Positions 17,704 to 28,449 are shown, counted from the first letter of the stretch. The stretch: 64,000 nt of DNA from Methylococcaceae bacterium (GCA_016715325.1 JADKAL010000014.1:434001-498000); one strand, 5' to 3'. The notes: generated by a model not told the origin, from the letters alone. Numbers and translations are program-made.

Positions 17704-20676
17704 ATGAAGCCATTCGACTTTAGCATATTTAATTTTAGAAATATTTCTATTCGGGACAAGCTGGTGCTTATCATCAGTTTGTCTGCATTCGTTGCGCTTA
17801 CATTTGTGGCTTCTGCGATTACCTTTCACGAATATTCCACACGAAAAAATCAAACAGAGCAGCAATTATCGGCGCTTGCTGAGATGTTAGCGTGGAATAG
17901 TTCTTCCGCGTTGGCCTTTATGGATTACCGGACCGCAAAAGAAACGCTCAACGTTTTGAAAACTAGGCCGGGGATTATCGCTGCGTTTTTATTTAACGAT
18001 AACAACGAAATCATAGCCGAGTATAAAACAGCCTTTAAAACCGGGAGTCTTGCGGATTCGCAAGGTGTGATGAGGTGGGTTAAACACACTAAACCGGCAG
18101 GAGAGGAAGGGAAAGCATCGGATTTGATCGATATGATCGTTAATGATGTTAAACAGTTTTTGGGGGTTAGTTATAAGTCGTTGAACTCATATGGTTATAG
18201 GGAGACTTTTCAATACGATCAGGACCGGCAATTGCATTTATTTCATCCGATTATGGTTGATAATCAAATCGTCGGGGTGCTCGAGTTGGTTGACGATTTG
18301 AGTGATTTAAATAAGTTCTTGGCGAGTTTTTACCGCATTATTTTTATTATTTTCATAGTGACGTTCGGGTTGATTTTGCTTATATCCACTCGGTTGCAAA
18401 AAATATTCTCAGATCCGTTATTAAATGTAATGCAAGCGATGCAAACGGTTGCCGATGAAAAAAATTACAATGTAAGAGTTAATAAAACCAGTAACGACGA
18501 ATTCGGTCGTCTTGTAGACGTTTACAACGATATGTTAGCGGAAATCGAAGAGCGCGATAGTCTGCTCGATAAAAACCGTGAAAATTTAGAACTTCAGATC
18601 AAAGAACGGACATCGGAGCTGTATGAGACAAACGCCGAACTTAAACAAGCGGTTAAAGAAGCGTTAACGGCAAAAGAAGAAGCTGAGGCTGCGAATGCAG
18701 CAAAATCGGAGTTTTTGGCTAACATGAGCCATGAGATTAGAACGCCGATGAACGGCGTGCTTGGAATGGCGGAAATCCTATTGAGTACGCAATTAACGGC
18801 TCGACAAAAACGCTGTGCCGAGATCGTGCATAATTCCGGTAAGGGGCTGCTTTCGATCATTAACGACATTCTCGATTTTTCTAAAATCGAAGCCGGTCAC
18901 TTCGAGTTGGAAACGTTGGATTTTAATTTACATACGCTCATAGAGGATAGCATCGAACTTTTTGCAGAGCGGGCGCACAGTAAAAATCTTGAACTCAGTT
19001 ACCGGATCGATCAGAGAGTGCCTGAGTATGTTCAGGGCGATCCCACCCGACTTCGGCAGATATTAAGCAATTTGATCGGTAACGCGATTAAATTTACGAA
19101 AAAAGGCGAGATCATTTTGGATGTGATGCCGGAATTTACCGACTTAAAGGAATCGGCTGAAAATCTCAAACCCGAATCTATTCGTTTTTTAGTCAAAGAT
19201 ACGGGTATCGGTATCAGGGAAGACATTATACCTCGTTTATTTCAGGTCTTTTCTCAGGCCGACAGTTCCACTACACGTAAATTCGGCGGTACCGGACTCG
19301 GTCTTGCCATTTCTAAACAATTAGTTGAATTGATGGCAGGTGAAATCGGGGTTGAAAGTAAAGTGGATTCAGGCTCAACATTTTGGTTTGTCGTTCCTTT
19401 AAAATCTTCCGAATTATCGACTCAACAAATGTGTAAAGACATTGACGGCTTGGTTGGGTTTAAGTTATTGATTGTAGAGGATAACGAGACTAACGGCGAT
19501 ATACTTTATAATTATGCCTGTTCTTGGGGACTAAGCGCCGATCTTGTAAAAGACGGGGCGCAAGCCTTAGTTGCTATGAAAGAGGCTGTTGCAAAGCAAG
19601 AGCCTTATAATTTGGCGTTGATCGACATGAAGATGGCAAATATGAACGGTCTTGAGTTAGGCGAGAGAATCAAGGAGGATAGTGCGATAGCGTCAACTCC
19701 GATGGTCATGTTGACGTCGACGCTTTATAAAGGCGAAGCGTTGGAAGCTAAAAAGGCAGGGTTTTCTGCTTATGTAACGAAGCCGATACGAAAAAGCGAT
19801 TTGTATCTATCGCTGGTGAAGGCATTATCGGGAGAATCCAATGAATTCAGCGTTCCTGTAGAAGATACCGTAGCGCCGGATAACGCTCAAGGCGGTTTCG
19901 ATGCTAAAATTCTATTAGTGGATTATAATGTCGTTAATCAAGAAGTTGTGCTGCTAATGCTGGAAAGCTTCGGATGTCAAGTCGATATTGCCAACAATGG
20001 ACAGGAAGCTGTCGAAAAGTCCGAAAATCAAAGGTATGATCTCGTATTAATGGATTGCATGATGCCGATAATGGACGGTTATGCCGCCACTGCAGAAATA
20101 AGAGAAAAACAAAAAAAAGGTTTATTGCCGCATTTTCCAATTGTTGCGTTGACAGCTAATGCAATTGAAGGGGATCGAGAAAAATGCCTTAAAGCCGGGA
20201 TGAACGATTATTTACCGAAACCTTTTAAAACCGAAGATTTGCAACATATTTTAACCACGTGGCTGTCTGTCGATGATAAGGAAAAATCGAAACACACGCC
20301 CGCTGAATCCGAAAAAAATACGCCGCCAGTGTTTACGCCGGACGCTTTGGCAGGACTGCAATCCTTATATCCCGGAAATAGTAAGCAAATCATGCAGCGT
20401 TTAATAGAACTCTATTTAACCAATGCAGGCACACTGTTGACGAATTTAGAAAAGGCATGGGAACAAGGGAACATTGAGAGTATTAAAGAAGCGGCGCATA
20501 CGCTAAAATCAAGCAGTCTTCAGATCGGAGCATCACGATTGGCGGAAATGTGTAGAACAGTTGAAACCGAAGCAAGGCAGCAACGTTTTGATAAATCGAA
20601 TCATGTAGTAACGGAAATGCGACAACAATTTAGTATAACAACGACTGCATTATCTGCCTATCTTGAGGCTATTTAG
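17704..20676 (+). CDS. CHASE8 hybrid sensor histidine kinase (HAMP-HisKA-HATPase-REC-REC-HPt)
   Basis: Inner-membrane phosphorelay kinase of 990 residues. Order: helix 1 (about 20-41), a periplasmic CHASE8-type sensor with the family's [20 protein letters not shown], helix 2 (about 208-230), HAMP, and a long helix. HisKA has its His in [12 protein letters not shown] (about 342) and the HATPase has DTGIGI and [13 protein letters not shown]1 is complete (VEDN, LIDMKM, MLTS, TKP). In REC2 the acidic pair is changed to VDYN, though the phospho-acceptor region LVLMDCMMP remains. HPt has [19 protein letters not shown]8 is the domain YfiR controls in YfiN, and two YfiR genes lie immediately upstream. 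Confidence 0.9.
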   Translation: MKPFDFSIFNFRNISIRDKLVLIISLSAFVALTFVASAITFHEYSTRKNQTEQQLSALAEMLAWNSSSALAFMDYRTAKETLNVLKTRPGIIAAFLFNDNNEIIAEYKTAFKTGSLADSQGVMRWVKHTKPAGEEGKASDLIDMIVNDVKQFLGVSYKSLNSYGYRETFQYDQDRQLHLFHPIMVDNQIVGVLELVDDLSDLNKFLASFYRIIFIIFIVTFGLILLISTRLQKIFSDPLLNVMQAMQTVADEKNYNVRVNKTSNDEFGRLVDVYNDMLAEIEERDSLLDKNRENLELQIKERTSELYETNAELKQAVKEALTAKEEAEAANAAKSEFLANMSHEIRTPMNGVLGMAEILLSTQLTARQKRCAEIVHNSGKGLLSIINDILDFSKIEAGHFELETLDFNLHTLIEDSIELFAERAHSKNLELSYRIDQRVPEYVQGDPTRLRQILSNLIGNAIKFTKKGEIILDVMPEFTDLKESAENLKPESIRFLVKDTGIGIREDIIPRLFQVFSQADSSTTRKFGGTGLGLAISKQLVELMAGEIGVESKVDSGSTFWFVVPLKSSELSTQQMCKDIDGLVGFKLLIVEDNETNGDILYNYACSWGLSADLVKDGAQALVAMKEAVAKQEPYNLALIDMKMANMNGLELGERIKEDSAIASTPMVMLTSTLYKGEALEAKKAGFSAYVTKPIRKSDLYLSLVKALSGESNEFSVPVEDTVAPDNAQGGFDAKILLVDYNVVNQEVVLLMLESFGCQVDIANNGQEAVEKSENQRYDLVLMDCMMPIMDGYAATAEIREKQKKGLLPHFPIVALTANAIEGDREKCLKAGMNDYLPKPFKTEDLQHILTTWLSVDDKEKSKHTPAESEKNTPPVFTPDALAGLQSLYPGNSKQIMQRLIELYLTNAGTLLTNLEKAWEQGNIESIKEAAHTLKSSSLQIGASRLAEMCRTVETEARQQRFDKSNHVVTEMRQQFSITTTALSAYLEAI

Positions 20677-20701
20677 TGGTATTTGAAGGAAACTTATAAG
20701 C

Positions 20702-22463
20702 GTGAAGAATAAGGCCTCGATCCTGGTTATAGACGACGATCCTTTAATTCGTTATATGATTTCAACGACATTAGAGGCAATCGGATTTTCAATCATCGAG
20801 GCGGCGAGCGGCGAAGAAGGTATGAGTATATACTTAGAGCATAGCGCCGATGCGATCTTGCTCGATGTGATTATGCCCGGCGGAATTGACGGTTTTAAAG
20901 TCTGTGAAACGTTAAGAGCGCAACAAAAAGGGGAGCATATCCCTATTTTGATGATGACAAGCCTTGAAGATATGGAGTCGATAGACAAGGCTTATGAGGT
21001 CGGAGCAACCGACTTTATCGCCAAACCCATCAATATTCCCTTGTTAGGTCATCGTTTGCGTTACATGTTGAGATACAGTGAAACGACTAAACGGCTTCTG
21101 GAAAGCGAACAGCGCTTGCATCGAATGGCTTATTTCGATAGTTTGACAGAGTTGCCCAATCGGCAATTTTTTTGTTGAACACCTCCAGCATATTATTCCT
21201 TTAGTGCAGCGTCAAAAGAAGAAACTTGGCGTTTTATTTCTGGATCTCGACGATTTCAAGCGTATTAACGACACACTGGGTCACCACGTCGGCGATTTGG
21301 TTTTACAAGAAACCGGTAAACGTTTATTAGAAAGTATTCGAGCAAGCGACGTGATGACACGCACGGGGATGAATCAAGACGGGACTTCCCTGGCTAGGCT
21401 GGGCGGAGACGAATTCACTGTGCTTTTGTCGATGATTGAAAGTTCGGACGACGCAGCCGTTATTGCCGAGCGTATCCGAGTGAATTTGAGTAGAGCGCAT
21501 ATATTTGAGAATCATGAACTTTTTACCACAAGTAGTATCGGTTTAGCTATTTACCCCGATGACGGCGAGGAAGCCGAAGAGTTGCTCAAACATGCCGATA
21601 TGGCCATGTATAACTCAAAAAGAGAGGGGGGCAATCGATACAGCTATTTTTCGGCTAGTATGACGTCAATAGCTGTTCGCAGGCTTTCCTTGGAAACCCA
21701 TCTAAGAAAGGCAATCGAACGAAGCGAATTCGAATTGCATTATCAGCCGGTCTTGGATTTAACGTCAGGGCTATTTAGCGGATTGGAAGCCTTATTGCGC
21801 TGGAATAGTCCTGAGTTAGGCCGGGTTCATCCTGAAGAGTTTATCCCGGTAGCCGAAGAGACTGGTTTAATCAATAAAATCGGTGAATGGGTACTGCGTA
21901 CTGCCTGTACGCAAGTGCAGTACTGGCGTAACAAATTAGATTTACCGTTGATTCGCATAGCGGTCAATGTGTCTGCCGTTCAGATTCTTCAGAAAGGTTT
22001 TTCTTCATTGATCTTGAATATGCTGGCGGACACGGGTTTACCGCCGGAGATTTTGGAAATAGAGCTGACCGAGAGTATTCTTATCAAAGATGAGTCCGTT
22101 GTTTTGGACGTGTTAATAGCCCTCAAAAAGATTGGTGTTATATTGACTATCGATGATTTCGGAACCGGCTATTCGAGTATGAGATTACTAAAAAACTTTC
22201 CTATCGACCGCTTGAAAATAGATCAGATGTTTGTCCGAAATCTGGAGCAGGATGCGAGCAATACCGCCATAGCGAGCGCAGTTATAGCTTTAGCCGAGAG
22301 TATGGGCATGGCAGTGACTGCCGAAGGTGTCGAAACCCCAGGGCAATTGGCGTTTTTAAAATCGAAGAATTGCCATGAGGTGCAAGGATGGTATCTTTGC
22401 AGTGCGTTGGATTCCTCGGAAGTTGAGAGTTTCTTCCGTCAGATACATAGCAAAGCATCATAA
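20702..22463 (+). CDS. Response regulator with GGDEF and EAL domains (REC-GGDEF-EAL), 1-bp frameshift
   Basis: Cytoplasmic c-di-GMP regulator. The GTG start at 20702 opens a receiver domain (VIDDDPLIR, acceptor in ILLDVIMPG, Lys in AKPI). A linker leads into the GGDEF domain, FDSLTELPNRQFF. There the run of seven T at 21167-21173 breaks the frame. With six T it reads on as FFVEHLQHIIPLVQRQKKK and gives one protein of 586 residues. The cyclase motif ARLGGDEF is intact. The EAL motif is present as GLEALLRW, with ELTES and DDFGTGYSS, so phosphodiesterase activity is plausible as well. It follows the hybrid kinase by 25 bases and is its likely output. Confidence 0.88.
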
Positions 22464-22580
22464 GATAAAAATTATTTTGTATTTGCATGCTTATGAAAAT
22501 TTGCGATTAAAGTCGGCGTTTTCAATGATGTTTACGACGGCTAAGGAAGCGCTAAAAAATTCGAATTCATTCATACTCAG

Positions 22581-23660
22581 ATGGCAAAAGTGATTCGACT
22601 AAATCGCAACAAACGAAGACAATTGCTTGCCGATTATCTTGAACCTGCCGAAGAAGTTAGTATTCGTCGTTTTACTGTTGCTATAGTCTTTTTATTCAGT
22701 TTTTTAGTTACAGCCTATGCCGACGACGATGAGTCGGCTAAGTCCGTTCAGCAACAGCCTCGTTTCTCTTCTATCCTCGTTATGGATGAGAATGCACAAG
22801 CTTCGCTAGGTCTCAAAACAATTGTTGTTTCTTCTGTCCGCCATCAAGCGGAATTCGAGGTTGTCGGTAAGGTTGTCAGTTTCGAACCTTTGCTGGCATT
22901 AAGGGAGCGTTATCTCGTTGCTCAAGCCGAACTTTCCGGCGCAAAAGCTCGGTTGAAACAAGCCGGACAAAATCTTGACAGGCAGAAAGGGTTGTTTCAA
23001 AACGGTGTGGTTGCTAAACGTTTTTTACTGGATCAAGAAACGCAAGCGTTATCCGACCAAGCCATAGTCGATGCCGGTCAGGTTAGGCTTATGAAGATAA
23101 TGAATGAAGCACGTCTACTATGGGGTAGCGAGCTTGCTAAATTAGCCCTAATGCCGCAGGCACAAAAGCTAGAGGGTTTTTTATCAGGACAACAAAAGTT
23201 ATTACAGATTATCTTGCCAAGCAATAAGCAGTTGGATGACAAAGTAGATACGATAGCCGTCGAACCAAACGGGAATCGGAGTCAGGCTTATCCTGCCAAA
23301 CTATTATCGCGATCGGGTCAGGTTGATAATTCCCTTCCGGGAGAAAGTTATTTTTTTCTAATCAGTGAAGATCGCCTTCGAATCGGGATGAAAGTCACAG
23401 TCTGGATTCCTGAACGTTCGAAAAAAGTATCCGGTATTATCGTTCCTGAATCTGCATTAATCTGGTATATGGATCAAGAATATGTCTATATTAAAAGCAG
23501 TAGCGTTAAATTTACCCGTCGGACGATTAAATCCTTTTTAAAAATACCGGAAGGCTATCTTATTGTGGAAGGTCTCGCAGAAGGTGAAGAAGTGGTTATA
23601 ACAGGCGCACAAATGTTACTTTCAACGGAGTTACGGGGTCAAATTCCCGAAGAAGATTAA
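22581..23660 (+). CDS. Efflux-type periplasmic adaptor protein (HlyD/CusB-like)
   Basis: A 359-residue exported protein with an N-terminal membrane segment (about 30-48), then the adaptor fold. A lipoyl-like half is VVGKVVSFEPLLAL, and an alpha-hairpin follows (LVAQAELSGAKARLKQAGQNLDRQKGLFQNGVVAK). The C-terminal barrel region includes GMKVTVWIPERSKKVSGIIVPESAL and ends in GLAEGEEVVITGAQMLL. This is the membrane-fusion family that bridges an RND pump and an outer-membrane channel. No pump or TolC-like gene lies in the window, so it is an orphan here. Queued with the next two genes at about 10-base gaps. Confidence 0.75.
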   Translation: MAKVIRLNRNKRRQLLADYLEPAEEVSIRRFTVAIVFLFSFLVTAYADDDESAKSVQQQPRFSSILVMDENAQASLGLKTIVVSSVRHQAEFEVVGKVVSFEPLLALRERYLVAQAELSGAKARLKQAGQNLDRQKGLFQNGVVAKRFLLDQETQALSDQAIVDAGQVRLMKIMNEARLLWGSELAKLALMPQAQKLEGFLSGQQKLLQIILPSNKQLDDKVDTIAVEPNGNRSQAYPAKLLSRSGQVDNSLPGESYFFLISEDRLRIGMKVTVWIPERSKKVSGIIVPESALIWYMDQEYVYIKSSSVKFTRRTIKSFLKIPEGYLIVEGLAEGEEVVITGAQMLLSTELRGQIPEED

Positions 23661-23670
23661 AAAATATTAA

Positions 23671-24075
23671 ATGTATACAATTACCAAAGAAGTTTATTTT
23701 TGTTACGGGCACAGGTTGATGAACCATGCCGGAAAATGCCGCCATTTGCACGGACACAGTGTCAAAGCGGCCATCTCGATTGAGCAGCAGTCACTCAATG
23801 ACCAAAGTATGGTTTGCGACTTCTCCGAAATCAAAGAATGCGTAGAAGCTTATGTCGACCAATATTTGGATCACAATTTTCTGCTTCATAAAGACGACCC
23901 GCTGGTACCCGTTTTAACAGCTAATAATGAACGATTTTGGGCGCTTGACGAACATCCTACGGCTGAAGTACTCAGTAAAATGCTATTTAAGCATTTAAAG
24001 AAAACCGGATTTAACGTTTCTCAAGTCGTGCTTTGGGAGACAGCCAGCGCTTATGCAAGCTACCGGGAAGATTGA
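23671..24075 (+). CDS. queD: 6-carboxy-tetrahydropterin synthase/PTPS-family enzyme (QueD-like)
   Basis: Zinc enzyme of the T-fold superfamily that converts dihydroneopterin triphosphate, the first committed step to queuosine or related pterins. The metal-binding HGH (HLHGHS) with His15 upstream, the conserved Cys in GKCRHLHGH, MVCDFSEIK, LDHNFL and the Glu in VVLWET are all in place. Length 134 is near the QueD norm. A split insertion (VPVLTANNERFWALDEHPTAE) is typical of the family. Pterin supply for methanopterin cannot be excluded. Confidence 0.82.
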   Translation: MYTITKEVYFCYGHRLMNHAGKCRHLHGHSVKAAISIEQQSLNDQSMVCDFSEIKECVEAYVDQYLDHNFLLHKDDPLVPVLTANNERFWALDEHPTAEVLSKMLFKHLKKTGFNVSQVVLWETASAYASYRED

Positions 24076-24084
24076 TCAGCTGAT

Positions 24085-24528
24085 ATGAGTTTTTTAAATC
24101 CAGTTAATAAGTCGTTTTGCTTGGAACAAGTTTGCGCGTCGAATTACGAAAAGCTGTTCCGGCTGATTCCCGACCTAAAATCGGTGAAAAACGATGCGGT
24201 AGGTAAAGCGCCTAATAACGCAACTTTACATCTTAAAGTTATCGAACAAACGACTTATACGCTGACAATTGAATTAAGCCACTACTTTAGTAAAAACCCG
24301 GAGGAATTATTAGAACCCGGCGTAATAATCAGGATGTATTTCGATGCGCAGTTGGCCGAAGTATTAAGCGATCACGCAAGGCCCAGCGTAACTCATGTTT
24401 TTAAAGATGTCGGTTTATGCATGGAAATTATGAACTATAAATGGCGGCTTAATTTCTTTTTGCAAAAATGGCTTGATCACTGTTTGGATAAAGAGTATCA
24501 ATTCGATACGCAAATCGTATTGGCGTAG
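24085..24528 (+). CDS. DUF1249 (YqiB-like) protein
   Basis: A 147-residue soluble protein. The opening YEKLFRLIPDL, the central LTIELSHYF and IRMYFDAQLAEVL, and the ending KWRLNFFLQKWLDHCL are the conserved blocks of the DUF1249/YqiB family. Function is not established. It lies 9 bases after the QueD-like gene and ends 66 bases before a convergent gene. Confidence 0.78.
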   Translation: MSFLNPVNKSFCLEQVCASNYEKLFRLIPDLKSVKNDAVGKAPNNATLHLKVIEQTTYTLTIELSHYFSKNPEELLEPGVIIRMYFDAQLAEVLSDHARPSVTHVFKDVGLCMEIMNYKWRLNFFLQKWLDHCLDKEYQFDTQIVLA

Positions 24529-24594
24529 TCTGCTATTTCTTAATAAATTAAGCGTTTCAGGTTGTAATTAATTGGTAGCGGAATTTAGCGATTC

Positions 24595-27500
24595 CTAAAC
24601 TAACGTGTTGAGTAGTTCGGATAAGGGCATCGGTTTGTGAATGCCCCAGCCTTGCGCAAAATCCACCCCGATTTCTTTTAGAATCGCATGGATTTTCATA
24701 TTTTCAACATACTCGGCGATCGTTTCGAGTTCCAGAGAATGAGCAATCTCATTCATGGAATTTACCATCACGACATCGGTTGGACTATTGGCGATGTCTT
24801 TGATGAAAGATCCGTCAATTTTCAAATAATCGACATCCAAGCTCTTCAAATAAGAATAGGACGAATAGCCGGTACCGAAATCGTCTAACGAGAATTTGCA
24901 GCCGAAATGTTTAATTTCTTTAATAAATCGTTTCGTAAACACGAGACTGCCGGCGGCGACGGTTTCCGTAATTTCAAAAGTTATTTTTTCCGCAGGGACG
25001 TCTTGAACCGATAATCGTTCTTTTAGAAAGCTGAGGAAATCTTCAGAATTAAGCGATTGACCTGATAAATTAATCGCGAATCCGCCCATTGTGTCGAAAA
25101 CTTTTCTATTTTCAATAATCCATTGGAAAACATTTTCAACGACCCACTGGTCGATTTCGGGCATTCTCTGACAGCGTTCAACTGCGGGAATAAAATTGTC
25201 GGGTGGAATAATGTTGCCGACTTCATCCCTGACCCCGAGTAAAATTTCATAATGCGTATGCGTATTTTTTTCCGGATTAATCGGGGCTATCTTTTGGCAC
25301 CGTGCAAACAGCCGTTTTTCGGAAAATATCCGGTCGATCCGTCCGGCCCATTCATGGATGTCGGTTTGTGTTCTCAGCGTTTCATCGTTTTCTTGAAATA
25401 TACGGATACGATTATGTCCGGAACGTTTTGCGGAAATGCTGACGGAATCGGCTTTCTGTAGCAATTCTTCCGCATTATGGCTGTTTTCAAGAACAGGCAC
25501 TAAACCAATGCTAACGCCGATGGTGTAACTTTTATCGTCCCATACGAAATTGGCTTTGTTAATAGCATCTCGAATAGCTTTAGAGATCTCAAAACCTTTT
25601 TCAGCTATGCAATTTCTCAGTAAAAAACCGAATGTTTTATCGCCGAGCCGAGAAACGATTCCATCGTCATTTACAAGTACATTATTGATTATCTGTGCGA
25701 CTTGTAAAAGAAGCTGGTCGCCGCCGACTAATCCGCAGACATTAGTTATAATTCTGAAATCTTCGATTTCAAGATGACCGATGACATGTTGGGAGGCGCC
25801 GAATCGAGAGATATATTCTTTCAATAAGGTGATGAAGCGCTTTCGATTCGGCAGGTTGGTCACCGGGTCGTGAGAGACGCTGTGAATCAGTTTTTCTTGC
25901 ATTTGTTGCAACATTGTCGTCGTTGCCCTGTCCATTAAGGGCTCATCGAGATTTTCGATTTTAGTGACAATGCCGCTTTGTAATAACTCCGCTAAATCAT
26001 TTCGAGTCAGTTCTTGTTTTTTGTAGCCGTCTCGATTAACAAAAACATAGATGGGCGGCAGTTCTCCGATCCAAACCAGTTTAAGCGGCTCAAACGCTTC
26101 TTTTTCAAGGGAGAAGGTAAACCAGTCTCCGGTTTCCAATTGGTCTACCTCGAGAAACCAGCGATCGGAGACATGCTCATGCTCGTCTTCTCGTGCTTTC
26201 AATTCGGCAATAACCATATCCAAGGGCTTTCTTTTTCTCGGCGTCCCTGAGCCTAATAAGGTCTCTTTTAATTCTTCCACTATTTTATTATGGACAAAAG
26301 CATTCGGACAAACGGAACCGAGCGTTCCGTCCACGAAATCCATTTCCATTTCAATGGCGCCTAATTGATCTTCCGGAAAATGTTCGAGGTCGCGATACCA
26401 CGCAAGCAGTTCATCGATTACTTTGAAATATCTTTGTCGGTTTATTTTGTCTTCATTTAACTCCGACATCACGAGCAAATGTTGCCATCCCGAATCCAAG
26501 AGCGATTTGATGATTGCGGGAATGTGTTTGCCACCGATGCGAATATCTATTTCGCGCTGGATAGACGTTCTTGCTTTCTCCAGCTTTTGTTTGCCTTCGT
26601 ATATTTCGATGACACGGCGGATGTTGGCTTCTCTGGATCTTGCAATAGGAACTGAAATTTCTTTGAGTTCTTCATTGGCTTTCGCAAATATATCGGGGTT
26701 GGTAATAGAACCCTGAGCAATCCGCGACATTAATTGATCCAGGATTTGCTTGATTTGCGTATTTTTGACTATCTTATTTTGGTTAACCGCGCTATCAAGC
26801 GAAAATAACTGATTTAATAGGTGTCTCGCCGGGTGAGCGTCGGTATCTAAAAAATTAGGGTCTTGCAAGGTTAGCGCCATCAATGGGAGTTTGATGGTTT
26901 CCAAATAAGACTTAATACTAGGCGTCAGAATAACTTCATTCAAAAGTGCTTGAAAAAGCTGGTCGTAAACATCCAGTTTAGTTTTGTCAGCTTGAGAAAA
27001 CGTTTTAGATCCGAAAAATCCCGTAGAAGCAACCGACTCATCCAATTGGGATTGCAGTAAAGAAGACGTTTCTTGCGGTAATTGTTGGAGACTTTGAGAC
27101 GCTTGTAATTTTGTTAAGGCCGAGAGAAGTTCATCGACCGAGTATTCGGAAGTTCTGTCGTAAGAGTCGTTATGATCTTGGCGGTGAGTTTGTGCATAAT
27201 CCCCGGCTTCTGTATGTCCAGATGCTATGTTTTGATTTAAAAGAGAAAATAGTCTGCTGGCGGTTTGACTGACAGGCGGACGGTAGTGGCTTGATCGTTG
27301 CTCTGGAATATGCGGTACCGAACTACCGGAAGAATCGGGATAATAGTATTCGTCGCTGTCAAAAGACGGTAAAGGTTGACCAGATGCAAACGCTTCTGAA
27401 ATGTTTTGATTAGCGTTTGTGGGATAATTTTTTTTCCAAACAATATCTTCGGCTTTTTCGTTTGGAGCGCCATGTTCTACCAAAAGATCGTCAAAGGCAT

Positions 27501-28449
27501 CGTAAATCCCAGAAAGCTGGTCGTTTAACGTTTTTTCAAACGCCTTGTACATGGTGTTTTTTGCCGCGTTACTATCTTCAATCTTGCTGATTTCGCTACG
27601 AAAACATTCGCAAAGTTGTTCCGGGCTAATCGGATTTCTGATGAGATAACGCGGAAAGCAAGTGACATAGCTCAGTTTAAGTTCTAATTGATAAAGCTTA
27701 TTCTTGAAAGAAGCATTTATCTTTCTAATCAATGTAGAAAAGTGCAGCCAGTCTTCGAACGCATCTTTTTCAACCAAAGACAGGTTTTTGTCTTGAATAT
27801 TCGACGACACTTTGTCTTCGTTTTTTTCACCGGTAAAATCCAGATCGGCGGTAACGGCCTGACAAAACCCCGCGGTAAGATTGACTTTATTTAACGATAG
27901 AACCGCAAATAGATTCGCATGAGCATTAACATCCTTGAAGTTTTTGGCATAATCCGGTTTCTTTTCAAGTTCATCTTCAACATTGTCGAAGAATTGGTTC
28001 ATTAATAACGGTAGATTGGTCAGCAGAAAGTCCCTGAAAGCATTCTTAAATCGTTCTTGGTTTGACGACGTTAGATAGAATTTGGGGTTTTTAGAGTAAG
28101 CAGCAATTGAACCGACATTGGTAGATTCTTTTAATGCGCTAAACATCGATTCGGAGATGTTTTCAAACGATACGCCGATGCCGTCATCCGATACGCGAGC
28201 GATTTGGGCGTCGATTTGAAAATATTCTTTGGTTGTTCCGGTATGAGAAGAAAAATAAATTTTAGCGGTTTTACCTTTCTTTAAGCCGACCGATAGCGGT
28301 TGTTTGATTTGCAAAAACAGGCCTTGCTCGCAAAAATCAAGAATAACGCATTGTATAGGATTCGACTCCCCTATCGCCATCACGGCTTCTACTTTAGTTC
28401 CGTGTCGAGAGTGGCGGCGTTTTTCGGACGATTTACTGGGTGTTGGCAT
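24595..28449 (-). CDS. Giant PilZ-like/DUF1631/GGDEF/EAL protein
   Basis: A 1284-residue cytoplasmic c-di-GMP protein. Residues about 8-110 look like a PilZ domain (EKRRHSRH, and CVILDFCEQGLFLQI in place of the usual D.S..G). About 130-780 is the long DUF1631 region, with an acidic disordered part near 360-460. About 850-1020 is a GGDEF domain that has lost its active site, since the motif reads RLGDKTFGFLL. About 1045-1284 is an EAL domain: its first motif is EILLG instead of EALLR, but NLSGQSL, FEITET, DDFGTGYSS, YLKIDGSFI and AEYVEN are kept. So a cyclase is unlikely, and phosphodiesterase or c-di-GMP binding is possible. Confidence 0.85.
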   Translation of the reverse strand: MPTPSKSSEKRRHSRHGTKVEAVMAIGESNPIQCVILDFCEQGLFLQIKQPLSVGLKKGKTAKIYFSSHTGTTKEYFQIDAQIARVSDDGIGVSFENISESMFSALKESTNVGSIAAYSKNPKFYLTSSNQERFKNAFRDFLLTNLPLLMNQFFDNVEDELEKKPDYAKNFKDVNAHANLFAVLSLNKVNLTAGFCQAVTADLDFTGEKNEDKVSSNIQDKNLSLVEKDAFEDWLHFSTLIRKINASFKNKLYQLELKLSYVTCFPRYLIRNPISPEQLCECFRSEISKIEDSNAAKNTMYKAFEKTLNDQLSGIYDAFDDLLVEHGAPNEKAEDIVWKKNYPTNANQNISEAFASGQPLPSFDSDEYYYPDSSGSSVPHIPEQRSSHYRPPVSQTASRLFSLLNQNIASGHTEAGDYAQTHRQDHNDSYDRTSEYSVDELLSALTKLQASQSLQQLPQETSSLLQSQLDESVASTGFFGSKTFSQADKTKLDVYDQLFQALLNEVILTPSIKSYLETIKLPLMALTLQDPNFLDTDAHPARHLLNQLFSLDSAVNQNKIVKNTQIKQILDQLMSRIAQGSITNPDIFAKANEELKEISVPIARSREANIRRVIEIYEGKQKLEKARTSIQREIDIRIGGKHIPAIIKSLLDSGWQHLLVMSELNEDKINRQRYFKVIDELLAWYRDLEHFPEDQLGAIEMEMDFVDGTLGSVCPNAFVHNKIVEELKETLLGSGTPRKRKPLDMVIAELKAREDEHEHVSDRWFLEVDQLETGDWFTFSLEKEAFEPLKLVWIGELPPIYVFVNRDGYKKQELTRNDLAELLQSGIVTKIENLDEPLMDRATTTMLQQMQEKLIHSVSHDPVTNLPNRKRFITLLKEYISRFGASQHVIGHLEIEDFRIITNVCGLVGGDQLLLQVAQIINNVLVNDDGIVSRLGDKTFGFLLRNCIAEKGFEISKAIRDAINKANFVWDDKSYTIGVSIGLVPVLENSHNAEELLQKADSVSISAKRSGHNRIRIFQENDETLRTQTDIHEWAGRIDRIFSEKRLFARCQKIAPINPEKNTHTHYEILLGVRDEVGNIIPPDNFIPAVERCQRMPEIDQWVVENVFQWIIENRKVFDTMGGFAINLSGQSLNSEDFLSFLKERLSVQDVPAEKITFEITETVAAGSLVFTKRFIKEIKHFGCKFSLDDFGTGYSSYSYLKSLDVDYLKIDGSFIKDIANSPTDVVMVNSMNEIAHSLELETIAEYVENMKIHAILKEIGVDFAQGWGIHKPMPLSELLNTLV

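Noticed and set aside
22375..22593. 72-residue plus-strand frame between the GGDEF-EAL and adaptor genes
   Set aside because: It begins inside the EAL domain in another frame and contains no motif.
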